Under the pieces are notes generated by a model. The model made no database searches, had not been told where the DNA came from, and was given only the letters and a program-made list of their open reading frames with translations. A stretch of 7,452 bases of DNA from contig JACSRL010000451.1 in assembly GCA_014879765.1 (NCBI GenBank), forward strand, positions 1-7,452, given 5' to 3'. Both the position numbers and the translations under genes were made by a program. The stretch is from Anaerolinea sp. (GTDB lineage: Bacteria; Chloroflexota; Anaerolineae; JAAEKA01). Shown here piece by piece: positions 1 to 6,131 of this stretch (position 1 is its first letter; each line of letters starts with the position of its first letter).

Positions 1-101
1 CATCTGCGTCCAAGCCATCATCGGACGCGGGTCAACGCAGATCGGAGCCGTGCGCCTGATCTGATCCTCTGATCTGCGTTCATCTGCGTTCATCTGCGTC
101 C
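1..101. repeat. Short-period CATCTGCGT(T/C) repeat array with inverted copies
   Basis: Three abutting 10-base units lie at 71-80 (GATCTGCGTT), 81-90 (CATCTGCGTT) and 91-100 (CATCTGCGTC). The unit CATCTGCGTCC also occurs at 1-11. An inverted copy, AACGCAGATC at 34-43, is perfectly complementary to 71-80, and GCGTCC at 6-11 is complementary to GGACGC at 23-28, so the segment could fold into stems. The array ends 11 bases before the flippase start codon. It is non-coding on the + strand in the flippase frame, because a TGA lies at 70-72. The repetition is seen directly. That this is a dispersed intergenic repeat family rather than a regulator is inferred. The unit is too short and lacks spacers for a CRISPR. 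Confidence 0.7.
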
Positions 102-111
102 CAATCAGCCC

Positions 112-1779
112 TTGAACGAGCAAAGTTTCGAGCCACGCCCCGAACAGCGCATCGCCATCAACTCCGGCCTGCTGCTGTTAGCCTATGGATTCCAGGCCCT
201 GGTCAGCCTGATAATCGTAGGCGTGGTCGCGCGCTATCTGGGGCAGGCGGGCCTGGGGCGCTACGCCTTCATCATCACCTTCATCGAGCTGTTCACCGCC
301 ATCGTCGACATGGGCATGAACCGCATCCTGGTGCGCGAGGTTGCGCGGGGCAGCGAAGACTCCACCCGCCTGACCAGCGCCATCTGGACCATGCGCCTGG
401 TGCTGGCGCTGCTCGTCTTCATCGTCGTGGCGCTGTTGGCCGCCAACAACGGCGATCCCTACCTCTGGCTGGCCACCATGGCCTTCTTCGTCGCCCAGGT
501 CATCTACCTGCAAGGCGACGTCTTTGCCGCCATGCTCCAGGGCTACCAGCGCATGGAGTACACCTTCTGGAGCATCCTGGTGGCCCAGTTGCTGCAGTTG
601 ACGCTGACGCTGGCGGTGGTCTGGCTGAACCTGGGGCTGGTGGCGCTCTTCTCGGCGCGCGTCGTAGCCAACAGCGGCCGCCTGCTCTATCTGTGGTGGA
701 GCAGCCGCAAGAAAGGCTATGCACAAGCCCACTTCATGCCGGGCGTGCTGGCCGGCGCCGGGGTGGCGCTGCGCCAGGCGCCGGCCTGGGTGGCGCGCTG
801 GCGACGCCAGGGACGCGCGGCCGCGGCCGCCCAGCTCGACCGCGCAGGCCGCCAGGCGGTGCGGCGCTGGCAAGATGCGACCCTGGCCGGGCAGCTTCTG
901 ATCGAATCGCTGCCCGTAGGCATCAGCCTGTTGCTGCGCAGCTACATCTGGCGCGCCGGCGTGGTGCTGACGGTGCTCTGGCTGGGCAAGGCGCAGGGCG
1001 ACCTGGTCAACGGCGTGCTCTATGGCCCCCTGCGCGTGGTGCAGCAGATGCAGATCCTGCCCGGCGCGTTTGCCGCCGCGCTCTTGCCGGCCCTGAGCAG
1101 CCGCGCCGTCACCCGTGTGGGAGAATTCGATGCGGCCTTTGCCAAAAGCCTGAAGCTGTTCGTGGCCCTCAGCCTGCTGATCGCGCTGGCCTTCACCTTT
1201 CTGGCCGGCCCCATCGTCGAGCTGCTGTTGGGATCGACCATCGACCTGGCCGCGGCCGAGCAGGTGCTGGCCTGGCTGGGCTGGGTGACCGTCTTCTACT
1301 TCCAGAACTGGCTCTACAGCGTGACGCTGGTGGCCTTGGGCCGGCAGAAATTCGAGACCCTGGGGCTGGCGGCCGGGCTGGCGGCCGGGATGGTCGTGGC
1401 CTGGTGGGGCATTCCCCGTTTCCAGGCCATGGGGGTGGTCTACGGCATTCTGACGGCCGAGGCTGTGCTCTTCCTGGTGGGCACCGCGGTCATGTGGCGC
1501 CATTTCCACTGGCGCCGGCTGCTGCCCTCGCTGCTCAAGCTGATCGCAGCCTGCGGGGCGGCCGGGCTGGTCTTCCTGCTGGGCAATCGCGCCTGGGACG
1601 CACTGGCCGCGGCTGGCGTGGCGCCGGCGGGAACGGTGGGCGCGGTGCTGGAGATCCTGGCCGTGGGCGCGGCCGGTCTGGTCGCCTTCGCGGCTGCCGC
1701 GTGGCTGCTGCGCACCTTCGACGCCAACGAGCGCGAGGGGATCCGCCTGATGTTGCGCTGGCAGCGAGGCAAACAGTGA
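112..1779 (+). CDS. Polysaccharide/oligosaccharide flippase (MOP superfamily, Wzx-like), 14 predicted TM helices
   Basis: This is an integral membrane protein of 555 residues expected to flip lipid-linked oligosaccharides from the inner to the outer membrane face for surface glycan assembly. Hydrophobic segments are spaced as in the MOP/polysaccharide-biosynthesis family: the first helix at about residues 18-40, helices 2-6 up to about 196, helices 7-12 from about 262 to 462, and two more in the last 80 residues. An early segment reads GQAGLGRYAF followed by MNRILVREVARG, typical of Wzx-type proteins. The loop between helices 6 and 7 (about 199-261) is unusually long and rich in Arg and Ala. 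The start is TTG at 112. No ATG occurs in frame until deep inside the second helix, and a stop at 70-72 limits upstream extension. No convincing Shine-Dalgarno precedes it, so the exact start is uncertain. The gene overlaps the next one by 4 bases. Substrate cannot be told from sequence. The family call is firm; other MOP members such as MurJ are less likely. Confidence 0.88.
   Translation: MNEQSFEPRPEQRIAINSGLLLLAYGFQALVSLIIVGVVARYLGQAGLGRYAFIITFIELFTAIVDMGMNRILVREVARGSEDSTRLTSAIWTMRLVLALLVFIVVALLAANNGDPYLWLATMAFFVAQVIYLQGDVFAAMLQGYQRMEYTFWSILVAQLLQLTLTLAVVWLNLGLVALFSARVVANSGRLLYLWWSSRKKGYAQAHFMPGVLAGAGVALRQAPAWVARWRRQGRAAAAAQLDRAGRQAVRRWQDATLAGQLLIESLPVGISLLLRSYIWRAGVVLTVLWLGKAQGDLVNGVLYGPLRVVQQMQILPGAFAAALLPALSSRAVTRVGEFDAAFAKSLKLFVALSLLIALAFTFLAGPIVELLLGSTIDLAAAEQVLAWLGWVTVFYFQNWLYSVTLVALGRQKFETLGLAAGLAAGMVVAWWGIPRFQAMGVVYGILTAEAVLFLVGTAVMWRHFHWRRLLPSLLKLIAACGAAGLVFLLGNRAWDALAAAGVAPAGTVGAVLEILAVGAAGLVAFAAAAWLLRTFDANEREGIRLMLRWQRGKQ
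1766..1769 (+). promoter_or_regulatory. Ribosome binding site deciding the GTG start of the phosphodiesterase
   Basis: GAGG lies 6 bases before GTG at 1776, inside the end of the flippase gene. This supports the GTG, with its 4-base overlap of the flippase stop, over the in-frame ATG at 1788, which would sit 18 bases away. Confidence 0.6.
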
Positions 1780-3527
1780 ACGACTCCATGTGGACGCCAA
1801 ACCTGGCAACCGACAAGCGCCGCCTGATCATCGTCGGTCTGGACGGCGCAACCTTCGACTTGATCCAGCCGTGGATAGCCGCCGGCGACCTGCCCAACCT
1901 GCAACGGCTGATGGCCGAGGGCAGTTGGGGGCCGCTGGAATCGGTGGTGCATCCCTTCACCGCCCAGGCCTGGACCTCCATGGTGACCGGGACGCAGCAG
2001 GGCAAGCATCGGGTCTTCGACTTCTGGGAGCGCGATTTCAACACCTACGGCTTCCGCCTGATGAACGCCAGCCACCGCAGCCTGCCGGCGCTGTGGAATC
2101 TGCTCAGCCAGGCGGGCAAGCAGGTGATTGTCGTCAACGTGCCGCAGACCTACCCGCCGGAGCCGGTGCAGGGGGTGATGATCAGCGGCCGCGACACCCC
2201 CGGCCTGGACACCGCCTACACCTACCCGCCGGAGCTAAAGGCTGAGCTCGACCAGGTGAGCTCGACCCCCTACGTGATCGTGCCCAACGACTGGCTGTGG
2301 ACCCAGCGCGGCCGGCCAGACCTGGCCCGGGCCGAGCTGCTGCGCGAGGCCGACGTGCGCTTCGACACGGTGCTGCACCTGATGGATACGCGGCCGTGGG
2401 ATTTGCTCTTCTTCGTGGTCAGCGCGCCCGACGGCGCGGCCCATTTCTTCTGGAAATACCACGATCCCAGCCATCCCCTCTACGATCCGGCCGAGGCTGC
2501 GCTATACGGCGACACCCTGCGCGAGGTCTACCGGCGCTGCGATCAGCGCATCGGCGAGCTGTTGCAGCGCATCGAGGGCCTGCCCAACGTCAACGTGTTG
2601 GTGGTTTCAGATCATGGCCAGGGGCCGTTGGGGCCGCAGGCGGTGCATCTCAACCTGTGGCTGGCCAGCCAGGGGCTGCTGCACTTCCGCGACCGCGCCA
2701 ACAACCAGGCCACCTTGGGCGAGCGGGTGGCCATCGTGGCCTCGCACGCGGTCCAGCGCGGCAAGCAGTGGCTCTATCGCCAGGTGGGCTTCCAGACGCT
2801 GACCAAGCTGCGCGCCTGGTGGCCTGACAGCCTGCGCACCCGCCTGGGCGCCGAGACCTTCTTCCCCGGCGTGGACTGGTACCACACCCGCGCCTTCAGC
2901 GAGGAGCTGCGCGGCAACATCTGGATCAACCTGGCCGGCCGCGACCCACACGGCATCGTCCAACCGGGCGCGGAGTACGAGGCGCTGCGCGATCAGATCA
3001 TCGCTGCGCTGCCGGAGTTGACCGATCCCGCCACCGGCGCGCGGCCGATCCGCCGGGTCTGGCGGCGGGAGGAGCTCTTCCACGGCCCCTATCTGGAGCG
3101 TTTCCCCGACCTGGTGGTGGAGGGAGAATACGCCGACGTGTTCAAGCCGCACGGCAGCTATCGCGGCGGCGACGCGGCCCGCCAGTTGACCAGCGCCGAG
3201 CTGCGCCAGATCTGGATCACCGGCTGCCACCGCTCCAACGGCATCTTCATCGCCTGGGGGCCGGACATCCAGCCGGGCGGCCAGGTCTCCGGCGCGGCGC
3301 TGATCGATATCGCGCCGACCGCGCTGCACCTGCTGGGCCAGCCGGTGCCGGCGGAGATGGATGGCCACGTGCTGGCCGCGGCCCTGGCCGGGCCGGCGGC
3401 TGGGCCGGTGCGCGCCACCACGCTGGCTGAGCTGGGCTTCGACGGCGCCGGCGCGGAGGTCAGCTTCAGCGAGGCCGAGGAAGAGTATGTGCGCGAGCGG
3501 CTGGCTGGGCTGGGCTATCTGGGATGA
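1776..3527 (+). CDS. Type I phosphodiesterase / nucleotide pyrophosphatase-like enzyme (alkaline phosphatase superfamily), predicted cytoplasmic
   Basis: A 583-residue metal-dependent hydrolase expected to cleave or transfer a phosphate or phosphodiester group. The two-metal active site appears complete: D23 in IIVGLDGATFD, nucleophile candidate T62 in PFTAQAWTSMVTG (aligning with the TFPN..VTG pattern of nucleotide pyrophosphatases), D219 and H223 in SAPDGAAHFFW, D279 and H280 in VVSDHGQGP, and H485 in TGCHRSNGIFIAWGP. DIAPTALHLLG and DGHVL follow near residues 510-530, and the C-terminus carries the Glu-rich stretch ending in LGYLG common in this group. There is no signal peptide or TM helix: the N-terminus goes straight into the first beta strand, so it should act in the cytoplasm. 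The start is GTG at 1776 with a good ribosome site; ATG at 1788 is an alternative. The frame stays open upstream to about 693, but that extension reads through the flippase and is a shadow. The overlap with the flippase implies translational coupling and a shared glycan pathway. The substrate is unknown. Confidence 0.88.
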   Translation: MNDSMWTPNLATDKRRLIIVGLDGATFDLIQPWIAAGDLPNLQRLMAEGSWGPLESVVHPFTAQAWTSMVTGTQQGKHRVFDFWERDFNTYGFRLMNASHRSLPALWNLLSQAGKQVIVVNVPQTYPPEPVQGVMISGRDTPGLDTAYTYPPELKAELDQVSSTPYVIVPNDWLWTQRGRPDLARAELLREADVRFDTVLHLMDTRPWDLLFFVVSAPDGAAHFFWKYHDPSHPLYDPAEAALYGDTLREVYRRCDQRIGELLQRIEGLPNVNVLVVSDHGQGPLGPQAVHLNLWLASQGLLHFRDRANNQATLGERVAIVASHAVQRGKQWLYRQVGFQTLTKLRAWWPDSLRTRLGAETFFPGVDWYHTRAFSEELRGNIWINLAGRDPHGIVQPGAEYEALRDQIIAALPELTDPATGARPIRRVWRREELFHGPYLERFPDLVVEGEYADVFKPHGSYRGGDAARQLTSAELRQIWITGCHRSNGIFIAWGPDIQPGGQVSGAALIDIAPTALHLLGQPVPAEMDGHVLAAALAGPAAGPVRATTLAELGFDGAGAEVSFSEAEEEYVRERLAGLGYLG

Positions 3528-3590
3528 CTCGGACGGGCACGGTCGGCCCCTGCCGGGGTGCTACGCAAAGACCGGCCCGAGCGTTTGGCG

Positions 3591-3645
3591 TCAGAAGCCG
3601 GGTTTTTGTCTTGCAGTGCCCGCACGAGAAAAACCCGATTTCTGA
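3591..3645. repeat. Palindromic dispersed repeat (REP-like), copy 1
   Basis: The left arm TCAGAAGCCGGGTTTTTGTC (3591-3610) and the right arm at 3626-3645 are inverted copies matching at 17 of 20 positions, separated by 15 bases. The left arm matches 7393-7412 at 19 of 20 positions, and TGCCCGCACGA at 3617-3627 is repeated exactly at 7442-7452. It lies between the phosphodiesterase stop and the next gene. As RNA it could form a strong hairpin and possibly attenuate transcription, but no T-run follows the right arm, so a classical terminator is not claimed. It encodes nothing recognisable. Confidence 0.75.
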
Positions 3646-3669
3646 ACGCTGACTGAGCAGTTACTTTTC

Positions 3670-3680
3670 AGGACAGGTGA
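3670..3680 (+). promoter_or_regulatory. Ribosome binding site for the small membrane protein
   Basis: AGGAC at 3670-3674 is 9 bases before GTG at 3684, and AGGTGA at 3675-3680 is closer, at 3 bases. The purine-rich patch supports the GTG as the start, and no ATG is available nearby in this frame. Confidence 0.5.
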
Positions 3681-3683
3681 ACC

Positions 3684-4004
3684 GTGAGCAACATCGATTG
3701 GTTTGGCGTCTTCTACAACGCCCTGTGGATCCTCGGCCTGGCGGTGGCGCTGGCCGCGGTCAGCTATGCCGACTGGCGGCGCCGGCTGAGCCAGCCGCGG
3801 CTGACGCTGCGCCAGGCGCTGAGCCAGCCCTCCTTTCAGGCCGCCTGGAGCCTGGGCCTGCTGCTCTTCTGCGCCGGGCTGGCGCTGAGCCGCGGCCCCT
3901 GGTGGCAGACCGTCGCCTGGGCCGCGCTGGCCCTGGCTTTCCTTTATTTGGGCGGCAGCGCGCTGCTGCACGCCCGGCGAGGTGCGCATGAGCAAGCCAA
4001 GTGA
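3684..4004 (+). CDS. Small membrane protein of unknown function (about 3 TM helices)
   Basis: A 106-residue protein with three hydrophobic segments at about residues 8-28, 52-67 and 73-92. The first is followed by a basic stretch, YADWRRRLSQ. A charged loop (about 29-50) contains RLTLRQALSQPSFQAAW, and the C-terminus is short and polar. By the positive-inside rule the first loop and the C-terminal tail would face the cytoplasm, but helix count and topology cannot be fixed by eye. I do not recognise a named family. The start is GTG at 3684, preceded by a purine-rich ribosome site. The coding region overlaps the following gene by 17 bases, so the two are very likely one transcription unit and may work together in the membrane. 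Coding potential is supported by the close packing, the plausible ribosome sites and base composition like its neighbours. Confidence 0.7.
   Translation: MSNIDWFGVFYNALWILGLAVALAAVSYADWRRRLSQPRLTLRQALSQPSFQAAWSLGLLLFCAGLALSRGPWWQTVAWAALALAFLYLGGSALLHARRGAHEQAK
3979..3982 (+). promoter_or_regulatory. Ribosome binding site selecting ATG 3988
   Basis: GAGG within GGCGAGG (3976-3982) sits 5 bases before ATG 3988. It therefore favours that codon over the in-frame GTG at 3982, which overlaps the site itself. Confidence 0.6.
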
Positions 4005-4923
4005 CAGCGTGATCTGGGGCGCCGTTCTGTTGGTGATCGGCGTCGGCCTTCTGGTGTGGAATCTGGACATCCTGGCCAGCATGGAAATCACAGCCACCTG
4101 GGTGGTGGTGGCCCTGTTCGCCCTGTCGGGCCTGGCCTTTGTCTTCAGCTATCTCAACAAACGTTCGGCCTGGTGGCGGCTGATCCCTGGCTTCACCCTG
4201 CTGGCGCTGGCGGCCGTTCTCTTTCTCTCGGCGCGCGGCGCGCCCGCCACCTGGGTCGCCGCGGTGTTGCTGGCCGGCGTCACCCTGGCCTTTTTGGTGA
4301 TCTACCTCAGCGACCGCGAGGAGCGCTGGTGGGCGTTGATCCCCTTTGGCTCGGTGGCGGTGATGGTGGTGGTCGCAGCGCTCAGCACGCGGCCGGCCGT
4401 GGCGCCGGCGCTGCTGGGCGCGGTGCTTTTCGGCGGCATGGGGCTGGTCTTCTTTCTGATCTATGCCCTGGCGCGCGAGCGGCAGCGTTTCGGCTGGGCC
4501 CTGGTGCCCGCGGCCACGCTGGGCGTCATGGGCCTGGCCGCGTTGGCCGCCTATCTGCCCACCGCGCTGCCCGCCCTGGCCGAGGCGCAACGGCTTTGGC
4601 CGGTGCTGTTGGTGGTGGCCGGAGCCGGTCTGCTGGGATACGCCGCGCTGCGCGCCAGCCGCCAGGCCCCGCCCGCGGTTGAGCTGCCGCCCGCGGCCGA
4701 GACAGCCGTGGCCCCCGGCGCCAGCGTCACCACCGTGGCCGAGGAGGAGCCCAAGCCCAGGACGACCCGCTATCAGCGCTCTCCCATCACCCTGGTGGAT
4801 GAGAAGCCGGCCAGCCAGGAGGCCCCGGCCGCGGCCAGCCAGCCAACCGGAGCCGCGGCCAGCGGCGAAGTGCCCGATATCTACGAATTTCTCAAGAACG
4901 CCCCGCCGGAAGGGAAGCAGTAG
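3988..4923 (+). CDS. Multi-pass membrane protein built of repeated two-helix units, with LiaF/DUF5668-like elements and a disordered C-terminal tail
   Basis: A 311-residue protein of unknown function. Residues 8-30 (WGAVLLVIGVGLLVWNLDIL) resemble the first helix of LiaF/DUF5668-type membrane proteins (W-G, helix, then N-L). Three related segments follow at about 44-80, 93-132 and 147-187. Each has a hydrophobic helix ending in a Y/F-L motif, a short charged loop, a W-x-L-(I/V)-P motif (WWRLIPG 62-68, WWALIPF 114-120, GWALVPA 169-175) and a second helix. A further LWPVLLVVAGAGLLGY at 203-218 is a typical DUF5668-like helix. From residue 226 the protein is Pro/Ala/Glu-rich and probably unstructured and cytoplasmic, ending in a more conserved-looking patch, PDIYEFLKNAPPEGKQ. 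The start is ATG 3988, chosen for its ribosome site; the coding region overlaps the upstream gene by 17 bases. A relation to envelope-stress or lipid-associated proteins is a guess from the first helix only. Confidence 0.75.
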   Translation: MSKPSDSVIWGAVLLVIGVGLLVWNLDILASMEITATWVVVALFALSGLAFVFSYLNKRSAWWRLIPGFTLLALAAVLFLSARGAPATWVAAVLLAGVTLAFLVIYLSDREERWWALIPFGSVAVMVVVAALSTRPAVAPALLGAVLFGGMGLVFFLIYALARERQRFGWALVPAATLGVMGLAALAAYLPTALPALAEAQRLWPVLLVVAGAGLLGYAALRASRQAPPAVELPPAAETAVAPGASVTTVAEEEPKPRTTRYQRSPITLVDEKPASQEAPAAASQPTGAAASGEVPDIYEFLKNAPPEGKQ

Positions 4924-4949
4924 CCCCCGACCAGAAACCAGCTTTTCCC

Positions 4950-4962
4950 AGACCCAGGGTCT
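4950..4962. other. Short hairpin at the convergent gene junction
   Basis: AGACC-CAG-GGTCT forms a 5-bp stem (extendable to AGACCC/GGGTCT around one central base on DNA) in the 37-base gap between the convergent stops of the membrane-protein gene and the glycosyltransferase. It overlaps the glycosyltransferase stop codon at 4961-4963. No U-run follows in either direction, so it is a weak terminator candidate only. Confidence 0.3.
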
Positions 4963-6106
4963 AGCCCAGCAGCTTGCTCAGCGCCTCGGCGATGGTCAAG
5001 GCGGCCGTCGGCCGCGCTGCGACGCGGGCACGCGCCTGCATGGCGGCCAGGGCGGCGTTGCCCGGCGCCAGCCAGTTCACCGCCAGCGCGGCGATCTGAT
5101 CGGGGTCATCGCAGAACAGCCCCACGCCCCGCTCCTGCACATAGCGCACATTGCCGCTTTCCTGGCCGGGCACGTAGCTGTGCAGGATCAGCGGCAGGCC
5201 ACAGGCCAGCGCCTCGGCAATGGTCCCCGGCCCGGCCTTGCTGATGACCAGATCGGCCGCGGCCATCCAGAGCGGCATGTTGTCCACGTAGCCGGCCACA
5301 TGCACGGCGCCAGGCCAGCGCTGCCTGGCCAGCCGGCTGCGCAGCGCCTCGTTGCGGCCGCAGATCACAGCCAACTGGCCGCCCTGCGACGCCAGGCGCG
5401 CGGCCAGCGTCGCGGCCGTCGGCTCCAGCGCGCCCATCCCCTCGCCGCCGCCCAACAGCAAGGCTGTGGGGCGCTGCTCCAGTCTCAGGGCGGCGCGCGC
5501 CTCGGCCGGCGTCGGGCGGGACGCGGCGAAGGCAAGCCTGATGGGCAGGCCGCCCAGCAGCACGCGCGCCGGGGGAAGGCCCGCCCGCAGCGCCGCAGCC
5601 TGCACCTGGCTGCATGAGGCCGACAGCAGATCCACCGCCGGGTTGTACCACGGCCGCGGCGCGCTGGCCAGGTCGGTGATCACGGTGGCAAAGGGGGTGT
5701 GAGGGTAGCGCCGGCGCAGCGCCCACCAGGGCGCATGGTTGAGCAGCGGATGCACCGAAACGTACAGATCGGCGGGGTATTCGGCGGCAAAGCGGCGCAG
5801 ACCGCCGCGCTGCCACAGCCGCGCGCTCAGCGCCACGGCCTGCCACAGCCGCGCCTGATTGCTGCACCCGATCCCCAGCCGCCACAGCCAGCGGTGCTGC
5901 TCCACCAGCGGCAGGTAGTAGGCGCCGGCGTGGCTGAGCGGCCATGTGCCGTAGTGCGTCAGCAGATCGACCATCTGGCACTGCACCGCGTCGCCGTGCA
6001 GCACGTGCAGCGCCTCGGCCAGCGCATGGGCCGAAGCGCGGTGCCCCCCGCCAGTATCCGACATCAAAAAGACGACCCGTTTCGCCATCGCCTCGATTCT
6101 TCTCAT
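4961..6106 (-). CDS. MGDG synthase / processive diacylglycerol glycosyltransferase-like protein (GT28-type fold)
   Basis: A 381-residue glycosyltransferase expected to move a sugar from a UDP-sugar donor to a lipid acceptor, most likely diacylglycerol, at the cytoplasmic membrane face. The N-terminal domain opens with RVVFLMSDTGGGHRASAHAL (residues 10-29), the glycine/histidine loop (S16-H22) typical of MGDG synthases and UgtP/YpfP. The linker strand LLLGGGEGMG (216-225) leads into the C-terminal GT-B domain, whose donor-binding motif runs from S289-K290-A291-G292 through E298, GLP (303-305) and GQE (314-316). It has no TM helix; association with the membrane would be peripheral. The start at 6106 has a weak AGCGAG three bases upstream; M7 (codon at 6088-6086) is a valid alternative and matches the usual short N-terminus. 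It lies 25 bases after the ATPase gene on the same strand, so they are probably cotranscribed. Acceptor and sugar cannot be read from sequence; MurG-like peptidoglycan roles are less likely given the N-terminal motif. Confidence 0.85.
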   Translation of the reverse strand: MRRIEAMAKRVVFLMSDTGGGHRASAHALAEALHVLHGDAVQCQMVDLLTHYGTWPLSHAGAYYLPLVEQHRWLWRLGIGCSNQARLWQAVALSARLWQRGGLRRFAAEYPADLYVSVHPLLNHAPWWALRRRYPHTPFATVITDLASAPRPWYNPAVDLLSASCSQVQAAALRAGLPPARVLLGGLPIRLAFAASRPTPAEARAALRLEQRPTALLLGGGEGMGALEPTAATLAARLASQGGQLAVICGRNEALRSRLARQRWPGAVHVAGYVDNMPLWMAAADLVISKAGPGTIAEALACGLPLILHSYVPGQESGNVRYVQERGVGLFCDDPDQIAALAVNWLAPGNAALAAMQARARVAARPTAALTIAEALSKLLG

Positions 6107-6131
6107 CGACTCGCTGGATTGTGGGGCTGGC

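Noticed and set aside
71..100. Possible CRISPR array
   Set aside because: Units are 10 bases long and directly adjacent without spacers.
693..1775. Upstream extension of the phosphodiesterase frame, giving a 944-residue protein
   Set aside because: The extra 361 residues are Arg/Gly/Ala-rich with no domain and read through the flippase out of frame. The real N-terminus begins just before the RRLIIVGLDG strand.
178..1809. Long open frame of 543 codons on the minus strand opposite the flippase
   Set aside because: It is Gln/His/Gly/Arg-rich, low-complexity translation typical of antisense shadows in GC-rich genes. The + strand product has clear membrane-family features.
3546..3559. GC-rich hairpin (CCCC/GGGG with a 4-base loop) after the phosphodiesterase stop as a terminator
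   Set aside because: The stem is very short and no T-run follows, so it does not meet the pattern of an intrinsic terminator.
4463..5617. A + strand frame of 384 codons spanning the convergent junction
   Set aside because: It overlaps two well-supported genes, one on the opposite strand, and its translation is Pro/Arg- then Gln/His-rich with no family features.
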